A stretch of DNA of 33,632 nt from Bacillus mobilis (GCF_001884045.1 NZ_MACF01000095.1:1-33632); one strand, 5' to 3'; positions 18,765 to 28,753 are shown, numbered from the stretch's first letter. Translations and numbers: made by a program. Notes: generated by a model from the sequence alone, not told the origin.

Positions 18765-20171
18765 ATGTCAGCAATTAATTGGACAGAAGAGGTTGCAAAA
18801 CGAAAAGAAGATTTAATTCGTGATACACAACAATTTTTACAAATTAAAAGTGTATGGGAAGAAGAATCGGCGAAAGAGGGCGCACCATTCGGTGAAGGCG
18901 TAGAAAAAGCTTTATCTTTCATGTTGCATAAAGGAGAAGCTGAAGGTTTTACTTCTAAAAATTTAGAAGGATATGCAGGTCATCTTGAAATGGGACAAGG
19001 AGAAGAATTAGTAGGTATTCTTTGTCACGTCGATGTTGTACCTGAAGGAGACGGCTGGACGACTCCTGCATATAGTGCAGATATTCGCGACGGAAAGATT
19101 TTTGCACGTGGTGCAATTGACGATAAAGGCCCAACGATGGCAGCTTATTATGCAATGAAAATTGTGAAAGAATTAGGTTTACCCCTTTCAAAACGAGTTC
19201 GTATGATTTTAGGAACAGATGAGGAAAGCAATTGGAAATGTGTAGATCACTACTTTAAAAACGAAGAAATGCCAACAATCGGTTTTGCGCCAGACGCGGA
19301 TTTTCCAATTATTAATGCAGAAAAAGGAATTTCTGATATACAAGTTGTGCAAAGTGGTAGTGAAGAGAAGAAAGGTACATATGAACTTGTTTCATTTGAA
19401 TCAGGTCGTCGTTTAAATATGGTTCCTGATTTTGCAGAAGCAATTATTACAGGAGAAGATGTAAATGCACTTACAGTAGCATATGAAGAGTATTTACAAA
19501 CTGCTAAAAAAATAGGTGAAGCAATTGTAGAAGGTAATACGGTGACGTTGCAAATTAAAGGGATTTCAGCTCACGGATCTACTCCAGAGAAGGGCGAGAA
19601 TGCAGGTTTATTACTAGCAAACTTCTTAACGAAAGTCGCTCTTGATGGAAAAGGAGCTTCGTTTGCAACATTTGCAACAGAGACATTTACTGGTGATATT
19701 TATGGGGAAAAGGCTACTATCGCCTATAAAGATGAAGTTAGCGGTCCGTTAACAGTGAATGTTGGGCGTCTTTCTTATACGAAAGAGACTGGTGGTAATT
19801 TAGGATTAAATGTACGTTATCCAGTTACGACTAACTTTGAAGAGATGATTACAAAGTTAAAAGAATACGTTGGTACTCATGGATTTGAAGTAGCGGATTA
19901 TTCAAACTCTCGTCCGCATCACGTTGATAAAGACCACGTATTAATTCGTACGTTGCAGCGCGTATACGAAGAACAAACAGGTGAAAAAGCAGAACTATTA
20001 GCGATTGGCGGCGGTACTTACGCTCGTTCATTGGAAGCTGGCGTTGCGTTTGGTCCGTTGTTCCCTGGAAAAGAAGAACTTGCGCATCAAAAAGACGAGT
20101 ACATTGAAATTGAAGACTTATTAAAAGCGACAGCAATTTACGCGCAAGCAATTCATCAATTAGCGAAGTAA
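18765..20171 (+). CDS. pepV: Dipeptidase PepV (M20 family)
   Basis: PepV is a cytoplasmic zinc dipeptidase that hydrolyses a broad range of dipeptides, including some with beta-Ala at the N-terminus. The 468-aa sequence shows the metal and catalytic residues in order: CHVDVVPEGDGW (His, Asp), GAIDDKGP (bridging Asp), GTDEESNW (catalytic Glu pair), FAPDADFP (Asp) and a late His in LAHQKDEYIEI. The ARSLEAGVAFGPLFPG motif is characteristic. The ATG at 18765 follows a GAAGGATGG stretch; an in-frame GTG at 18747 would extend it by six residues and lacks a ribosome site. B. subtilis YtjP is the counterpart. Confidence 0.94.
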   Translation: MSAINWTEEVAKRKEDLIRDTQQFLQIKSVWEEESAKEGAPFGEGVEKALSFMLHKGEAEGFTSKNLEGYAGHLEMGQGEELVGILCHVDVVPEGDGWTTPAYSADIRDGKIFARGAIDDKGPTMAAYYAMKIVKELGLPLSKRVRMILGTDEESNWKCVDHYFKNEEMPTIGFAPDADFPIINAEKGISDIQVVQSGSEEKKGTYELVSFESGRRLNMVPDFAEAIITGEDVNALTVAYEEYLQTAKKIGEAIVEGNTVTLQIKGISAHGSTPEKGENAGLLLANFLTKVALDGKGASFATFATETFTGDIYGEKATIAYKDEVSGPLTVNVGRLSYTKETGGNLGLNVRYPVTTNFEEMITKLKEYVGTHGFEVADYSNSRPHHVDKDHVLIRTLQRVYEEQTGEKAELLAIGGGTYARSLEAGVAFGPLFPGKEELAHQKDEYIEIEDLLKATAIYAQAIHQLAK

Positions 20172-20193
20172 TAGATATATAAATAATAAAAGG

Positions 20194-20223
20194 CCGTCCC
20201 GATACATATTTTGGGACGGTTTT
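20194..20223 (+). terminator. Terminator after pepV
   Basis: CCGTCCC pairs with GGGACGG around a 12-nt loop and is followed by TTTT. Confidence 0.8.
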
Positions 20224-20363
20224 CTGTTACGTATTGTTTATTGTTAAGCCAATATAATTTCATTTATTAACGCGACCTGAACTTGGTTAGACTTGTAGGG
20301 AAGTTTGATTCTTTTTACCTGAATGAGATACGAAAGAAAAGCAACAATAGAAAGAAGGAGAAG

Positions 20364-20915
20364 ATGTACATGGAGCCGCATTATTTTGTCGCAATCACTT
20401 TACCGAATCATATAAAAGAAGTGCTGTCTAACTATAAAGAGGAAATGCAGGAGGAATTACCATTTCGTTCGTGGGTACATAAAGAAGACTATCATATTAC
20501 CCTTTCATTTTTAGGGAGTGCGACAGAGGAACAAGTAGAAGGAATAAAGAATGGATTACAAACACTTACAGAAATAAAGGAACTATCCTTCACATTACAA
20601 GGATTTTCAACGTTTGGTATGGAAGATAGGCCGCGTATTTTTTGGTCGAAGGTAAGTGAGAATCACGATTTGTTCCAGTTACAAAAGCAAGTACACGCTA
20701 TTTGTGAAGGGAATGGATTTTCTTTAGAAACGCGCCCGTATCATCCGCATATTACTGTAGCTCGTAAATGGGTAGGAGAAGAGAAGTTTGATTTAGAACA
20801 TATAAAGGAAGTGCCAGAAATATCATTTCAAGCGGATATAATTACTTTATACGAATCTCACGTGAAGGAGACACCGAAGTATAAAGCGATTGCTGAAATA
20901 AAATTACAAAAATAG
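20364..20915 (+). CDS. thpR: RNA 2',3'-cyclic phosphodiesterase ThpR (YtlP; 2H family)
   Basis: The 183-aa product is a 2H phosphoesterase with both HxT motifs: EDYHITLSFLG and YHPHITVARKW. This family opens 2',3'-cyclic phosphates and was formerly annotated as 2'-5' RNA ligase. B. subtilis YtlP is the counterpart and lies near ytjP/pepV. AAGAAGGAG precedes the ATG at 20364; a second ATG at 20370 gives a 181-aa protein and is equally possible. The long upstream extension to 20283 has poor composition and no ribosome site. Confidence 0.9.
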   Translation: MYMEPHYFVAITLPNHIKEVLSNYKEEMQEELPFRSWVHKEDYHITLSFLGSATEEQVEGIKNGLQTLTEIKELSFTLQGFSTFGMEDRPRIFWSKVSENHDLFQLQKQVHAICEGNGFSLETRPYHPHITVARKWVGEEKFDLEHIKEVPEISFQADIITLYESHVKETPKYKAIAEIKLQK

Positions 20916-20918
20916 AAT

Positions 20919-20941
20919 GTATGAAAACGTTTTTTATACAG
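20919..20941. promoter_or_regulatory. cre-like palindrome upstream of the pullulanase gene
   Basis: A 23-bp palindrome has arms TGTATGAAAA and TTTTTTATACA around the CG centre. The core TGAAAACGTTTTTT matches the CcpA cre pattern TGWAANCGNTNWCA except for its last two bases. It lies 4 bp after the thpR stop and about 110 bp before pulA, so it could be a CcpA site or simply a weak AT-rich hairpin. Confidence 0.4.
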
Positions 20942-21053
20942 GTGAATATACTATAAAGAATAATGTGTTACTGTATAGAGCTTTGCTGATAAGAAAAGCC
21001 TTATCATTTGCAGCTCGTTTCATTTTAACTTTAAGAATGATGGTGATTTTTTT

Positions 21054-23195
21054 ATGTTGAAAGTAAAACGTCCATTTGATGCCTATTTAGATGAAATGAA
21101 TAAAATTACAATTTTGCTCCCACATGCGTATGGAACAAGTCGGACATTTCGTTTGCAAGAAGGAAGTAACGTGAAAGATTTACCGATTGCTCATACAATT
21201 GCGCTTCCGGATGCAACGAAGTATGAGTGCTTTATAGAAGAGCCGCTAGATGTGGGGAAGTATTATACAGTACGAGATGAACGGAATGAAGAAACAGATT
21301 TACAAATAGGTGCTGTCATAAGAACAGCGATTTTCGATGAAAAGTATTATTACGAAGGTACCGATTTAGGGGCTGTATATCAAAAAGAAGCAACGACATT
21401 TAAAGTGTGGGCTCCAACTGCGAGGCTTGCGAAAGTAAGGATTTATAAAAGTGATAAAGAATATACCGATCATGAAATGTACAGAGGAGAAAATGGAGTT
21501 TGGACTCATACATTACAAGGCGATTTAGCTGGAGCAAAGTATACATTTCTTGTTTGTATTAATTTAATATGGAATGAAGCGGTGGACCCTTACGTAAAGT
21601 CAGTGACTGTAAATGGGAAGTACGGCGTTGTTATCGATTTAGAAAAGACAAATGTAACGAAGAAAGTGCAATTACCACCATTACATGCAATGACAGATGC
21701 CATATTGTATGAACTGCATATTCGCGATGCTACTATTCATCGGGGCAGCGGAGTGAGTAAAAAAGGAACATATAAGGGGCTAATGGAAGAAGGAACAACA
21801 GGGCGAAATGGGACGTTAACGGGCTTGTCTCATATAAAGGATTTGGGTGTTACACACGTTGAATTATTACCTTTATATTGTTTCGGTGGTGTAGATGAGG
21901 CGAATCCTTCCTCTGCATATAATTGGGGTTACAATCCATTATATTACAATGCACCAACAGGATATTATGCTACAGACCTCTCTAATCCGTATAACAGGAT
22001 AGTAGAGTGTAAACAGTTGATCGAAACATTCCATGAGCATGGCATTAGGGTGATTGTAGATGTTGTATATAATCATGTGTATGAAAGAGAGTTATCATCA
22101 TTTGAAAAGCTTGTCCCAGGATATTATTTTCGGCATGGTGAAGATGGCATGCCTTCTAATGGGACGGGAGTCGGGAATGATATAGCATCTGAACGGAAAA
22201 TGATGAGGAAATTCATTGTAGAGTCTATTGTATATTGGCTTACTGAATACAATGTTGACGGATTCCGATTCGACTTAATGGGGATTTTAGATGTCGATAC
22301 GATGAATATAATAGAAAAAGAAGTGCGAAACATAAAGCGAGATGCTTTGTTATTAGGAGAAGGGTGGGATCTACAAACACCACTTCCTGCCGAAGAGAAA
22401 GCAACTTTAAATAATGCAAAGAAAATGCCGTATATTGCGCAATTTAATGATCAATTTCGTGATGGAATAAAAGGGAGTACCTTTCATATAAATAGACGTG
22501 GTTTTGCATTTGGTGGGCATGTAGACTGTAATCATTTGCAGTATATAGCATCAGGAAGCCTCTTGAGTAGGAAAGAAACAGGTTTGTTTTTAGAGCCTGT
22601 GCAAAGCATTAACTATGTAGAATGTCATGACAATATGACGATGTGGGATAAACTAATGCGCAGTAATGAAGAGCCAGAAGAGATTCTAAAAAAACGTCAC
22701 CTTCTAGCGAGCGCAATGGTAATTCTTTCGCAAGGTATTCCTTTCTTACATGCGGGGCAAGAGTTTTATCGTACGAAGCAAGGAAATGAAAATAGTTATA
22801 ATGCAAATGATGAAATTAATCAATTAGATTGGGATCAAAAAGAGAACGAGATAGAGGCCGTTAACTATATAAAAGGTTTAATTGCGATTCGTAAAGAACA
22901 CGGAGCATTCCGATTACAAAACGCAGACCTTATAAAAAAGCACATGACTTTTTTGCAAACCTCTCCAGAAGTACTTGCATATCACCTAGTGCATGCAGAA
23001 TCGTTTGGACCGTGGAAAGAGATTGTAGTTTTATTTAATAGCGGTTTAGAAGCTAAAACGGTGCAACTTCCGAAAGAAGAAACGTGGCATGTGTTAGTAA
23101 ACGAAAAGCAAGCAAAAATAGAGCCAATTTCTTCATTTAGGGGAAAGGAACTTAGGCTCGCTCCAATTAGCACGTATATATTGACGATAATGTGA
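21054..23195 (+). CDS. pulA: Type I pullulanase (GH13, intracellular; AmyX-like)
   Basis: The enzyme cleaves alpha-1,6 branches of pullulan, glycogen or limit dextrins. At 713 aa with no signal peptide it is cytoplasmic, like B. subtilis AmyX. The first about 100 residues form the AmyX-type N-terminal domain, residues about 110-200 a CBM48-like domain (TTFKVWAPTARLAKVRIY), then the GH13 barrel: the type I hallmark YNWGYNPLYYNAP, region I VIVDVVYNHVY, nucleophile Asp in VDGFRFDLMG, acid/base Glu in LLGEGWDL, and NYVECHDN with the third Asp. The C-terminal beta domain runs from about residue 620. The ATG at 21054 follows a modest GGTGAT site. A 7-bp hairpin, TGATAAG/CTTATCA, lies in its leader at 20987-21006. 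Confidence 0.95.
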   Translation: MLKVKRPFDAYLDEMNKITILLPHAYGTSRTFRLQEGSNVKDLPIAHTIALPDATKYECFIEEPLDVGKYYTVRDERNEETDLQIGAVIRTAIFDEKYYYEGTDLGAVYQKEATTFKVWAPTARLAKVRIYKSDKEYTDHEMYRGENGVWTHTLQGDLAGAKYTFLVCINLIWNEAVDPYVKSVTVNGKYGVVIDLEKTNVTKKVQLPPLHAMTDAILYELHIRDATIHRGSGVSKKGTYKGLMEEGTTGRNGTLTGLSHIKDLGVTHVELLPLYCFGGVDEANPSSAYNWGYNPLYYNAPTGYYATDLSNPYNRIVECKQLIETFHEHGIRVIVDVVYNHVYERELSSFEKLVPGYYFRHGEDGMPSNGTGVGNDIASERKMMRKFIVESIVYWLTEYNVDGFRFDLMGILDVDTMNIIEKEVRNIKRDALLLGEGWDLQTPLPAEEKATLNNAKKMPYIAQFNDQFRDGIKGSTFHINRRGFAFGGHVDCNHLQYIASGSLLSRKETGLFLEPVQSINYVECHDNMTMWDKLMRSNEEPEEILKKRHLLASAMVILSQGIPFLHAGQEFYRTKQGNENSYNANDEINQLDWDQKENEIEAVNYIKGLIAIRKEHGAFRLQNADLIKKHMTFLQTSPEVLAYHLVHAESFGPWKEIVVLFNSGLEAKTVQLPKEETWHVLVNEKQAKIEPISSFRGKELRLAPISTYILTIM

Positions 23196-23352
23196 CAAAT
23201 CGCTACTTGACGATGAGAATGTAATAAATGTAGAATTGACAAAGGTGACGATTTTGATAAGTTGTCATTCTATGACTGGTTTTGTAAAATAAAATAGAGA
23301 GTTTTTGGCTTATGCCAAGTTTTCTTTTCATTTACAGTAAAATATATGAATC

Positions 23353-23384
23353 CACAACATGTGTAGAAATGTTGCGGTTTTTCT
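23353..23384 (+). terminator. Terminator downstream of pulA
   Basis: CC.CAACAT pairs with ATGTTG.GG (one mismatch) and is followed by TTTTTCTTTT. A smaller hairpin, TTGGC/GCCAA with TTTTCTTTT, lies just upstream near 23308-23330. The remaining 227-bp gap before ytmP shows no gene. Confidence 0.65.
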
Positions 23385-23422
23385 TTTCATAACTATAAAA
23401 GATAAGGATTTGTTAACGGGTA

Positions 23423-24220
23423 ATGAATATGGAATGGTTGGAACAATTATTAGGAAAAGAGTGGAGTCTTGTACCGGCTGGTGGAGTAACGGGCGATGCA
23501 TATATTGCGCAAAACGGACAACAGAAGTTATTTTTAAAGCGGAATACATCGCCCTTTTTAGCGGTATTGTCAGCAGAAGGAATTGTTCCAAAATTACTTT
23601 GGACAAGAAGGGTAACGAACGGTGATGTAATTTCTGCTCAAAAATGGCTTCCGGGACAGAAGCTAGAGCCAGAGGATATGAAACTAGAACGTGTTGCAAA
23701 ACTTTTGAAGAAAATACACTCCTCTAAAGCGCTTGTACAGATGATTCAAAGACTTGGGAAGCAGCCGCTTCACGCACAAGAGTTATTACAACAACTGCAA
23801 CTTGTTTTAAGAGGAGATATAAGGGATGATGAAGCAATTCAGCAAGGCCTTCAATATTTAATGGATTCATTAAAAGATATTGAACACAATGAATTCGTTG
23901 TATGCCATTGTGATGTAAACCATAACAACTGGCTATTGTCGGATGAAGATGAGCTGTTTTTAATTGATTGGGATGGAGCTGTAATTGCTGACCCAGCTCT
24001 AGACCTCGGTATGTTATTATATTGGTACATTCCGCGCCACGAATGGAGCGGGTGGCTCGAATATTATGATATTGAAATGGATGAATCGCTGCTTAGGCGT
24101 ATGAGGTGGTATGTAATAGCGCAAACGATTTTGTCTATTCAATGGCACACAACAAAAAAGCAGCAAGCAGAAACTGAATATTGGCATCAATATTTACAGC
24201 AACTACTTGCTTCGGAGTAA
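23423..24220 (+). CDS. ytmP: Phosphotransferase family protein YtmP (APH/choline-kinase fold)
   Basis: The 265-aa protein has a protein-kinase-like fold. The catalytic loop VVCHCDVNHNNWLLSD fits the H-x-D-x4-N pattern of aminoglycoside and choline kinases, and LIDWDGAVIADPALDLG holds the metal-binding Asp. The N-terminal lobe has LFLKRN with a probable ATP Lys. B. subtilis YtmP, next to ytzH and trmB, has the same order; its substrate is unknown. The start is either the ATG at 23423 or at 23429 (both weakly supported by ribosome sites). It is convergent with ytzH, with 3 bp between the stop codons. Confidence 0.85.
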   Translation: MNMEWLEQLLGKEWSLVPAGGVTGDAYIAQNGQQKLFLKRNTSPFLAVLSAEGIVPKLLWTRRVTNGDVISAQKWLPGQKLEPEDMKLERVAKLLKKIHSSKALVQMIQRLGKQPLHAQELLQQLQLVLRGDIRDDEAIQQGLQYLMDSLKDIEHNEFVVCHCDVNHNNWLLSDEDELFLIDWDGAVIADPALDLGMLLYWYIPRHEWSGWLEYYDIEMDESLLRRMRWYVIAQTILSIQWHTTKKQQAETEYWHQYLQQLLASE

Positions 24221-24223
24221 TAC

Positions 24224-24502
24224 TTAAGAAAAATTGTCCATTCCAGCAATCCACTGAGTAAGTTGTTCTTGATTATTGGAAATGTGGTTGTCCAAATTAG
24301 AGGAAGATTTACCCGATTGACTATAAGAATATACATCGTTTAGCATTGCTTTAGCGTCACTACTTATACTATCGTTTGCGAGTAACGATTGAATGAGACG
24401 CTCTAATTGCTCGCATTCAGAAACTGTCCCGCAACAATCACTTTGGTGATTGACTAAAATATCTTTCAGCACTTCTAATTGATGTTGTTGATTAATTGGC
24501 AT
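24224..24502 (-). CDS. ytzH: YtzH-like small protein
   Basis: The 92-aa product (MPINQQHQLEVLKDILVNHQ ... ITQ-rich tail) is predicted mostly alpha-helical, with a CC near NHQSDCCGTVSECEQLERLIQSLL. It matches the position and size of YtzH, a Bacillaceae protein of unknown function located between ytmP and trmB and on the opposite strand in B. subtilis. The ATG is preceded by AAAGGATGATC on the minus strand. No catalytic motif is visible. Confidence 0.8.
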   Translation of the reverse strand: MPINQQHQLEVLKDILVNHQSDCCGTVSECEQLERLIQSLLANDSISSDAKAMLNDVYSYSQSGKSSSNLDNHISNNQEQLTQWIAGMDNFS

Positions 24503-24631
24503 GAACGGATCATCCTTTCGATTGTTTTTCTCTCCCTAGAAATGTAAGAGAAAAAGCTGTTTCGTCATGGAATGTTTAATGCTGTATGTAGTTTTTATCA
24601 AAATGGTACATCTTATACTTGAAAGAAACGG

Positions 24632-24660
24632 ACCGAGTGCTCGTACGTACTTGGTTTTTT
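24632..24660 (+). terminator. Intrinsic terminator in the trmB upstream region
   Basis: ACCGAGT pairs with ACTTGGT (one wobble) around 10 nt and is followed by six T. There is no plus-strand gene for it to end, apart from ytmP 400 bp away. A -10-like TATACT lies at 24614-24619. Confidence 0.6.
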
Positions 24661-24710
24661 GTTTGGTAGATTGATTAAAACAGAAAGAAGGAATTATTCC
24701 TTTAAAATAG

Positions 24711-25402
<692 letters not shown>

Positions 25403-25457
25403 GTAGCTAAAACAATCAGAATTTTGTGTTAATATTAATGTAAAAGGGGGATGCGTA

Positions 25458-26312
25458 ATGGAACAGTTACAAATTGGAGATATAAAAGTGACGTGGCTAA
25501 AAGGTGGGAACACACATTTAGACGGGGGAGCGATGTTTGGAGTTGTGCCGAAAGTACTTTGGTCACGTAAGTATAAACATAATGATACAAATCATATTTA
25601 TTTACGAACAGATCCGTTACTTTTGCAAACGAAAGACGGGAATATGCTCATTGATTCTGGAATAGGAAACGGTAAATTGAATGAGAAGATGAAGCGAAAT
25701 CAAGGTGTAACAGAAGAATCATCGGTTTATGAATCATTAGAAAAATTAGGATTAAAGCCTGAAGATATCCACTACGTTTTAATGACGCACCTTCATTTTG
25801 ATCATGCATCTGGTTTAACAAAACGGAAAGATGATGGCCTTGTACCAGCTTTTCCGAATGCGAAAATTTACGTAAGCGAAACAGAATGGAATGAAATGAG
25901 GAACCCAAATATTAGATCACGTAATACATATTGGAAGGAGAATTGGGAGCCAATTGTAGATCAAGTTATTACGTTTGAGCAAGAAATAGAAATTACAGAT
26001 GAAATAAAAATGGCGCATACAGGCGGTCATAGTGATGGACATGCAGTTATTGCTTTAGAAAGCAAAGGTGAAACGATGCTTCATTTAGCAGACTTATTAC
26101 CGACGCACGCCCATCAAAATGTACTATGGGTAATGGCATACGATGATTATCCAATGACATCGATTGAAAATAAGCAAAAGTGGATGAAATACGGCGCTGA
26201 AAACAATGCTTGGTTTACGTTTTATCATGACGCGTATTACCGTGCCGTAAAGTGGAATGAGGAAGGGCATATCGTAGAAAAAATAGAGCGGAAAACGAGT
26301 ATAGAAGCATAA
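25458..26312 (+). CDS. ytnP: Metallo-beta-lactamase-fold hydrolase YtnP (quorum-quenching lactonase type)
   Basis: The 284-aa protein has the MBL signature [13 protein letters not shown] (HxHxDH), a first Zn ligand region [12 protein letters not shown], a later His in [11 protein letters not shown], and Asp in [12 protein letters not shown]. In B. subtilis YtnP is an AHL- and streptomycin-signal-degrading lactonase. AAAAGGGGGATGCGTA precedes the ATG. Gene order trmB-ytnP-ytzB-ytoP equals that of B. subtilis. Confidence 0.9.
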   Translation: MEQLQIGDIKVTWLKGGNTHLDGGAMFGVVPKVLWSRKYKHNDTNHIYLRTDPLLLQTKDGNMLIDSGIGNGKLNEKMKRNQGVTEESSVYESLEKLGLKPEDIHYVLMTHLHFDHASGLTKRKDDGLVPAFPNAKIYVSETEWNEMRNPNIRSRNTYWKENWEPIVDQVITFEQEIEITDEIKMAHTGGHSDGHAVIALESKGETMLHLADLLPTHAHQNVLWVMAYDDYPMTSIENKQKWMKYGAENNAWFTFYHDAYYRAVKWNEEGHIVEKIERKTSIEA

Positions 26313-26319
26313 AAAGAGG

Positions 26320-26354
26320 AGGTTGTTCCAGAAGTCTGTTGGGGCAGCCTTTTT
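26320..26354 (+). terminator. Terminator of ytnP
   Basis: AGGTTGTTCC pairs with GGGGCAGCCT (three wobbles) and is followed by TTTTT. Confidence 0.75.
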
Positions 26355-26408
26355 ATTATTGGCTTTTATGGTCGGTAAATCGATATAATTTCAATTACTA
26401 TCCATAAT

Positions 26409-26442
26409 TAAAAAATAAGAGGTTCACCTAATGGGAACCCTC
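26409..26442 (-). terminator. Terminator of ytzB
   Basis: On the minus strand GAGGGTTC pairs with GAACCTC (one bulged G) and is followed by TTATTTTTTAATT. Confidence 0.7.
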
Positions 26443-26446
26443 CTTT

Positions 26447-26758
26447 TTATGCTGCTATAACCTCTAAAACAGTACCTGTTTTAGCATCAACTAAAAATTC
26501 AAATCGTTCTTGTATATCATCTAACATCGTTGTAAGACCGCCGCGATAAACTTCATATGCGACATCATATTTTTCAAATGTCTCTGGAACCATATGTACC
26601 CAAGAGCCAGTAATTTCACCTTTATGACTTAATGCTTGTTTCACCATTTTCAATGCTTTTTCTGAAGAAATATGGGATTGTTCTTGGACTTTGTTTGCAA
26701 CAAGATAACCAGCTGCAAATCCAACGCCAAGACCTGCTACTAAACCTTTCCAGCTCAT
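26447..26758 (-). CDS. ytzB: PepSY-domain protein YtzB
   Basis: The 103-aa protein has an N-terminal hydrophobic segment (WKGLVAGLGVGFAAGYLVA) that could anchor it in the membrane. A single PepSY-like domain follows: SSEKALKMVKQALSHKG, then the beta part VAYEVYRGGLTTMLDDIQERFEFLVDAKTGTVLEV. PepSY domains are often peptidase inhibitors; the position next to the peptidase ytoP is suggestive, but that is inference. GAGGTGAATAT precedes the ATG on the minus strand. The counterpart is B. subtilis YtzB. Confidence 0.85.
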   Translation of the reverse strand: MSWKGLVAGLGVGFAAGYLVANKVQEQSHISSEKALKMVKQALSHKGEITGSWVHMVPETFEKYDVAYEVYRGGLTTMLDDIQERFEFLVDAKTGTVLEVIAA

Positions 26759-26906
26759 ATATTCACCTCAATTCTATAAAATAAAAATAGTGTACCAATA
26801 ATAATTATAAAGCAAATACAGCTAAAAAAGAAGAAACTAGAAACATTTCGAAAATTTCGTTACAATAAAAGAGGTATTCTACTAAGGTTTGAAAGAAGGG
26901 GACTTC

Positions 26907-27980
26907 GTGAATAAAGAGACATTACAATTATTTCGTACGTTAACAGAATTACAAGGTGCATCAGGTTTCGAACATGATGTACGCCGTTTTATGAAGCAAG
27001 AATTAAGCAAATATGCGGATGAAATTGTGCAAGACGGTTTAGGTAGCGTATTTGGTCTGAAAAAAGGGGACGAAACTGGCCCACGTGTTCTTGTAGCAGG
27101 TCATATGGATGAAGTAGGTTTCATGGTTACGCAAATTACGAAAAACGGGATGCTTCGTTTTCAAACGTTAGGCGGCTGGTGGAGCCAAGTTCTATTAGCA
27201 CAACGTGTACAAGTTATGACGAAGAATGGTCCTGTTATTGGGGTTGTTGGTTCTATTCCTCCTCATTTATTAAGTGACGCGCAACGTGCAAAACCGATGG
27301 ATATAAAAAATATGTTAATTGATATAGGTGCAGACAGCTATGAAGATGCGATTGAAATTGGTATAAAACCAGGACAACAAATCGTGCCAATCTGCCCGTT
27401 TACGCCAATGGCAAACGAAAAGAAAATTATGGCGAAAGCTTGGGACAACCGTTACGGATGTGGCCTTGCAATCGAATTACTAAAAGAACTAAAAGACGAA
27501 ACATTACCAAACACATTATACTCTGGTGCGACTGTACAAGAAGAAGTTGGTCTTCGTGGTGCACAAACTGCTGCAAATATGATTCAACCAGACATTTTCT
27601 ATGCGCTTGATGCAAGCCCAGCAAACGATGCATCTGGTGATAAAACGCAGTTCGGTCAATTAGGAAAAGGTGCTCTTCTTCGTATTTACGACCGTACGAT
27701 GGTAACACATAGAGGAATGCGCGAATTTATTTTAGATACAGCAGAAACACACAACATCCCGTACCAATACTTTATTTCACAAGGTGGTACAGATGCGGGC
27801 CGTGTACATACAAGTAACTCAGGTATCCCATCAGCGGTAATTGGTGTTTGCGCACGTTACATTCATACACATGCTTCTATTTTACATGTTGATGATTATG
27901 CAGCAGCGAAAGAGTTAATTACGAAGCTTGTAAGAGCAACGGATAAAACGACGTTAGAGACAATTAAGAATAACGCGTAG
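26907..27980 (+). CDS. ytoP: M42-family glutamyl/deblocking aminopeptidase YtoP
   Basis: This cytoplasmic di-metal aminopeptidase of the M42 (tetrahedral, TET-like) family has 357 aa. Metal and catalytic residues appear in [15 protein letters not shown] (His, Asp), [11 protein letters not shown] (bridging Asp), [15 protein letters not shown] (Glu-Glu), [13 protein letters not shown] (Asp) and [16 protein letters not shown] (His). I chose the GTG at 26907, because GAAGGGGA is 5-6 nt upstream. A TTG at 26889 extends the frame into the ribosome site and is unlikely. Confidence 0.92.
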   Translation: MNKETLQLFRTLTELQGASGFEHDVRRFMKQELSKYADEIVQDGLGSVFGLKKGDETGPRVLVAGHMDEVGFMVTQITKNGMLRFQTLGGWWSQVLLAQRVQVMTKNGPVIGVVGSIPPHLLSDAQRAKPMDIKNMLIDIGADSYEDAIEIGIKPGQQIVPICPFTPMANEKKIMAKAWDNRYGCGLAIELLKELKDETLPNTLYSGATVQEEVGLRGAQTAANMIQPDIFYALDASPANDASGDKTQFGQLGKGALLRIYDRTMVTHRGMREFILDTAETHNIPYQYFISQGGTDAGRVHTSNSGIPSAVIGVCARYIHTHASILHVDDYAAAKELITKLVRATDKTTLETIKNNA

Positions 27981-27988
27981 AGAGGAAG

Positions 27989-28014
27989 AAGGGCTGAAGA
28001 GCCTTTCTTTTTTT
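27989..28014 (+). terminator. Terminator of ytoP
   Basis: AAGGGCT pairs with AGCCTTT (one wobble) around GAAG, then C and seven T. Confidence 0.85.
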
Positions 28015-28240
28015 GGCTTGAATAGATGACCCATCCATGTGTGGTGGCGTGGTCAGTGCTTAATTGGTGCTCGAATGGTGTATTAAGACACTGGGTAGGA
28101 AGGCTGTTTTGTGTTCGACGGCAATGGTGAGGGAATCCATCTTCTTTTTTAGGGTGAATAGATGCCCCGGTGATGTATGGTAGTGATTGATGTTTAATTT
28201 AAGTAGGGCGAAATGATGAATTTTTATAGAGGTGAATGAA
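28015..28240. repeat. G-rich intergenic region with diverged direct repeat
   Basis: Two related segments, 28008-28065 and 28145-28199, both start with a T-run, share TGAATAGATG and CATGTGTGGTGG versus GATGTATGGTAG, and end in TTAATT, about 137 bp apart. GATGTATGGTAGT recurs at 28767. No gene is seen in this 226-bp gap, and the base composition is unusually G-rich on the plus strand. Confidence 0.45.
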
Positions 28241-28750
28241 ATGAAAGTAGTAGTTGGATCGAAGAATAAAACGAAAGTTGGAGCTGTGGAGAAGGTTTGG
28301 AATGATGCTACAATTACGTCTCTTTCTGTTCCTTCAGGAGTAGCGAACCAGCCATTTTCAGATGAAGAGACGATGCAAGGAGCGGTTAATAGAGCGAAGC
28401 GAGCGCTGCAAGAAGGAGAAGCTCAAATTGGTATTGGGCTAGAAGGCGGCGTAATGAAAACGGAGCACGGTTTATTTATGTGTAACTGGGGCGCGCTAGC
28501 AACAAGTGACGGTAAAACATTCGTTGCCGGCGGGGCGCGTATTAAGTTACCGGATGATTTTTTAGCACCTCTTGAAGATGGCAAAGAGTTAAGTGAAGTG
28601 ATGGAAGAGTTTGTGCAGAGAAAAGATATTCGTAGTCACGAAGGTGCAATCGGTATTTTTACAGATGATTATGTCGACCGTACGGAATTATTTGTACACG
28701 TTGTTAAGTTACTTGTTGGGCAATATAAGTATGACGAAAAGCAAGCATAA
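28241..28750 (+). CDS. DUF84 family NTPase (inosine/xanthosine triphosphatase-like, YjjX type)
   Basis: The 169-aa protein has the ITPase-like opening VVVGSKNKTKVGAVEKVW, the QPFSDEETMQGAVNRAKRAL substrate region and GIGLEGGVM, then RSHEGAIGIFTDDYVDR. These proteins hydrolyse ITP/XTP or related non-canonical nucleotides to protect nucleotide pools (family knowledge). I used the ATG at 28241, preceded by GAGGTGAATGAA; the GTG at 28232 lies inside that site. Confidence 0.85.
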   Translation: MKVVVGSKNKTKVGAVEKVWNDATITSLSVPSGVANQPFSDEETMQGAVNRAKRALQEGEAQIGIGLEGGVMKTEHGLFMCNWGALATSDGKTFVAGGARIKLPDDFLAPLEDGKELSEVMEEFVQRKDIRSHEGAIGIFTDDYVDRTELFVHVVKLLVGQYKYDEKQA

Positions 28751-28753
28751 ACC

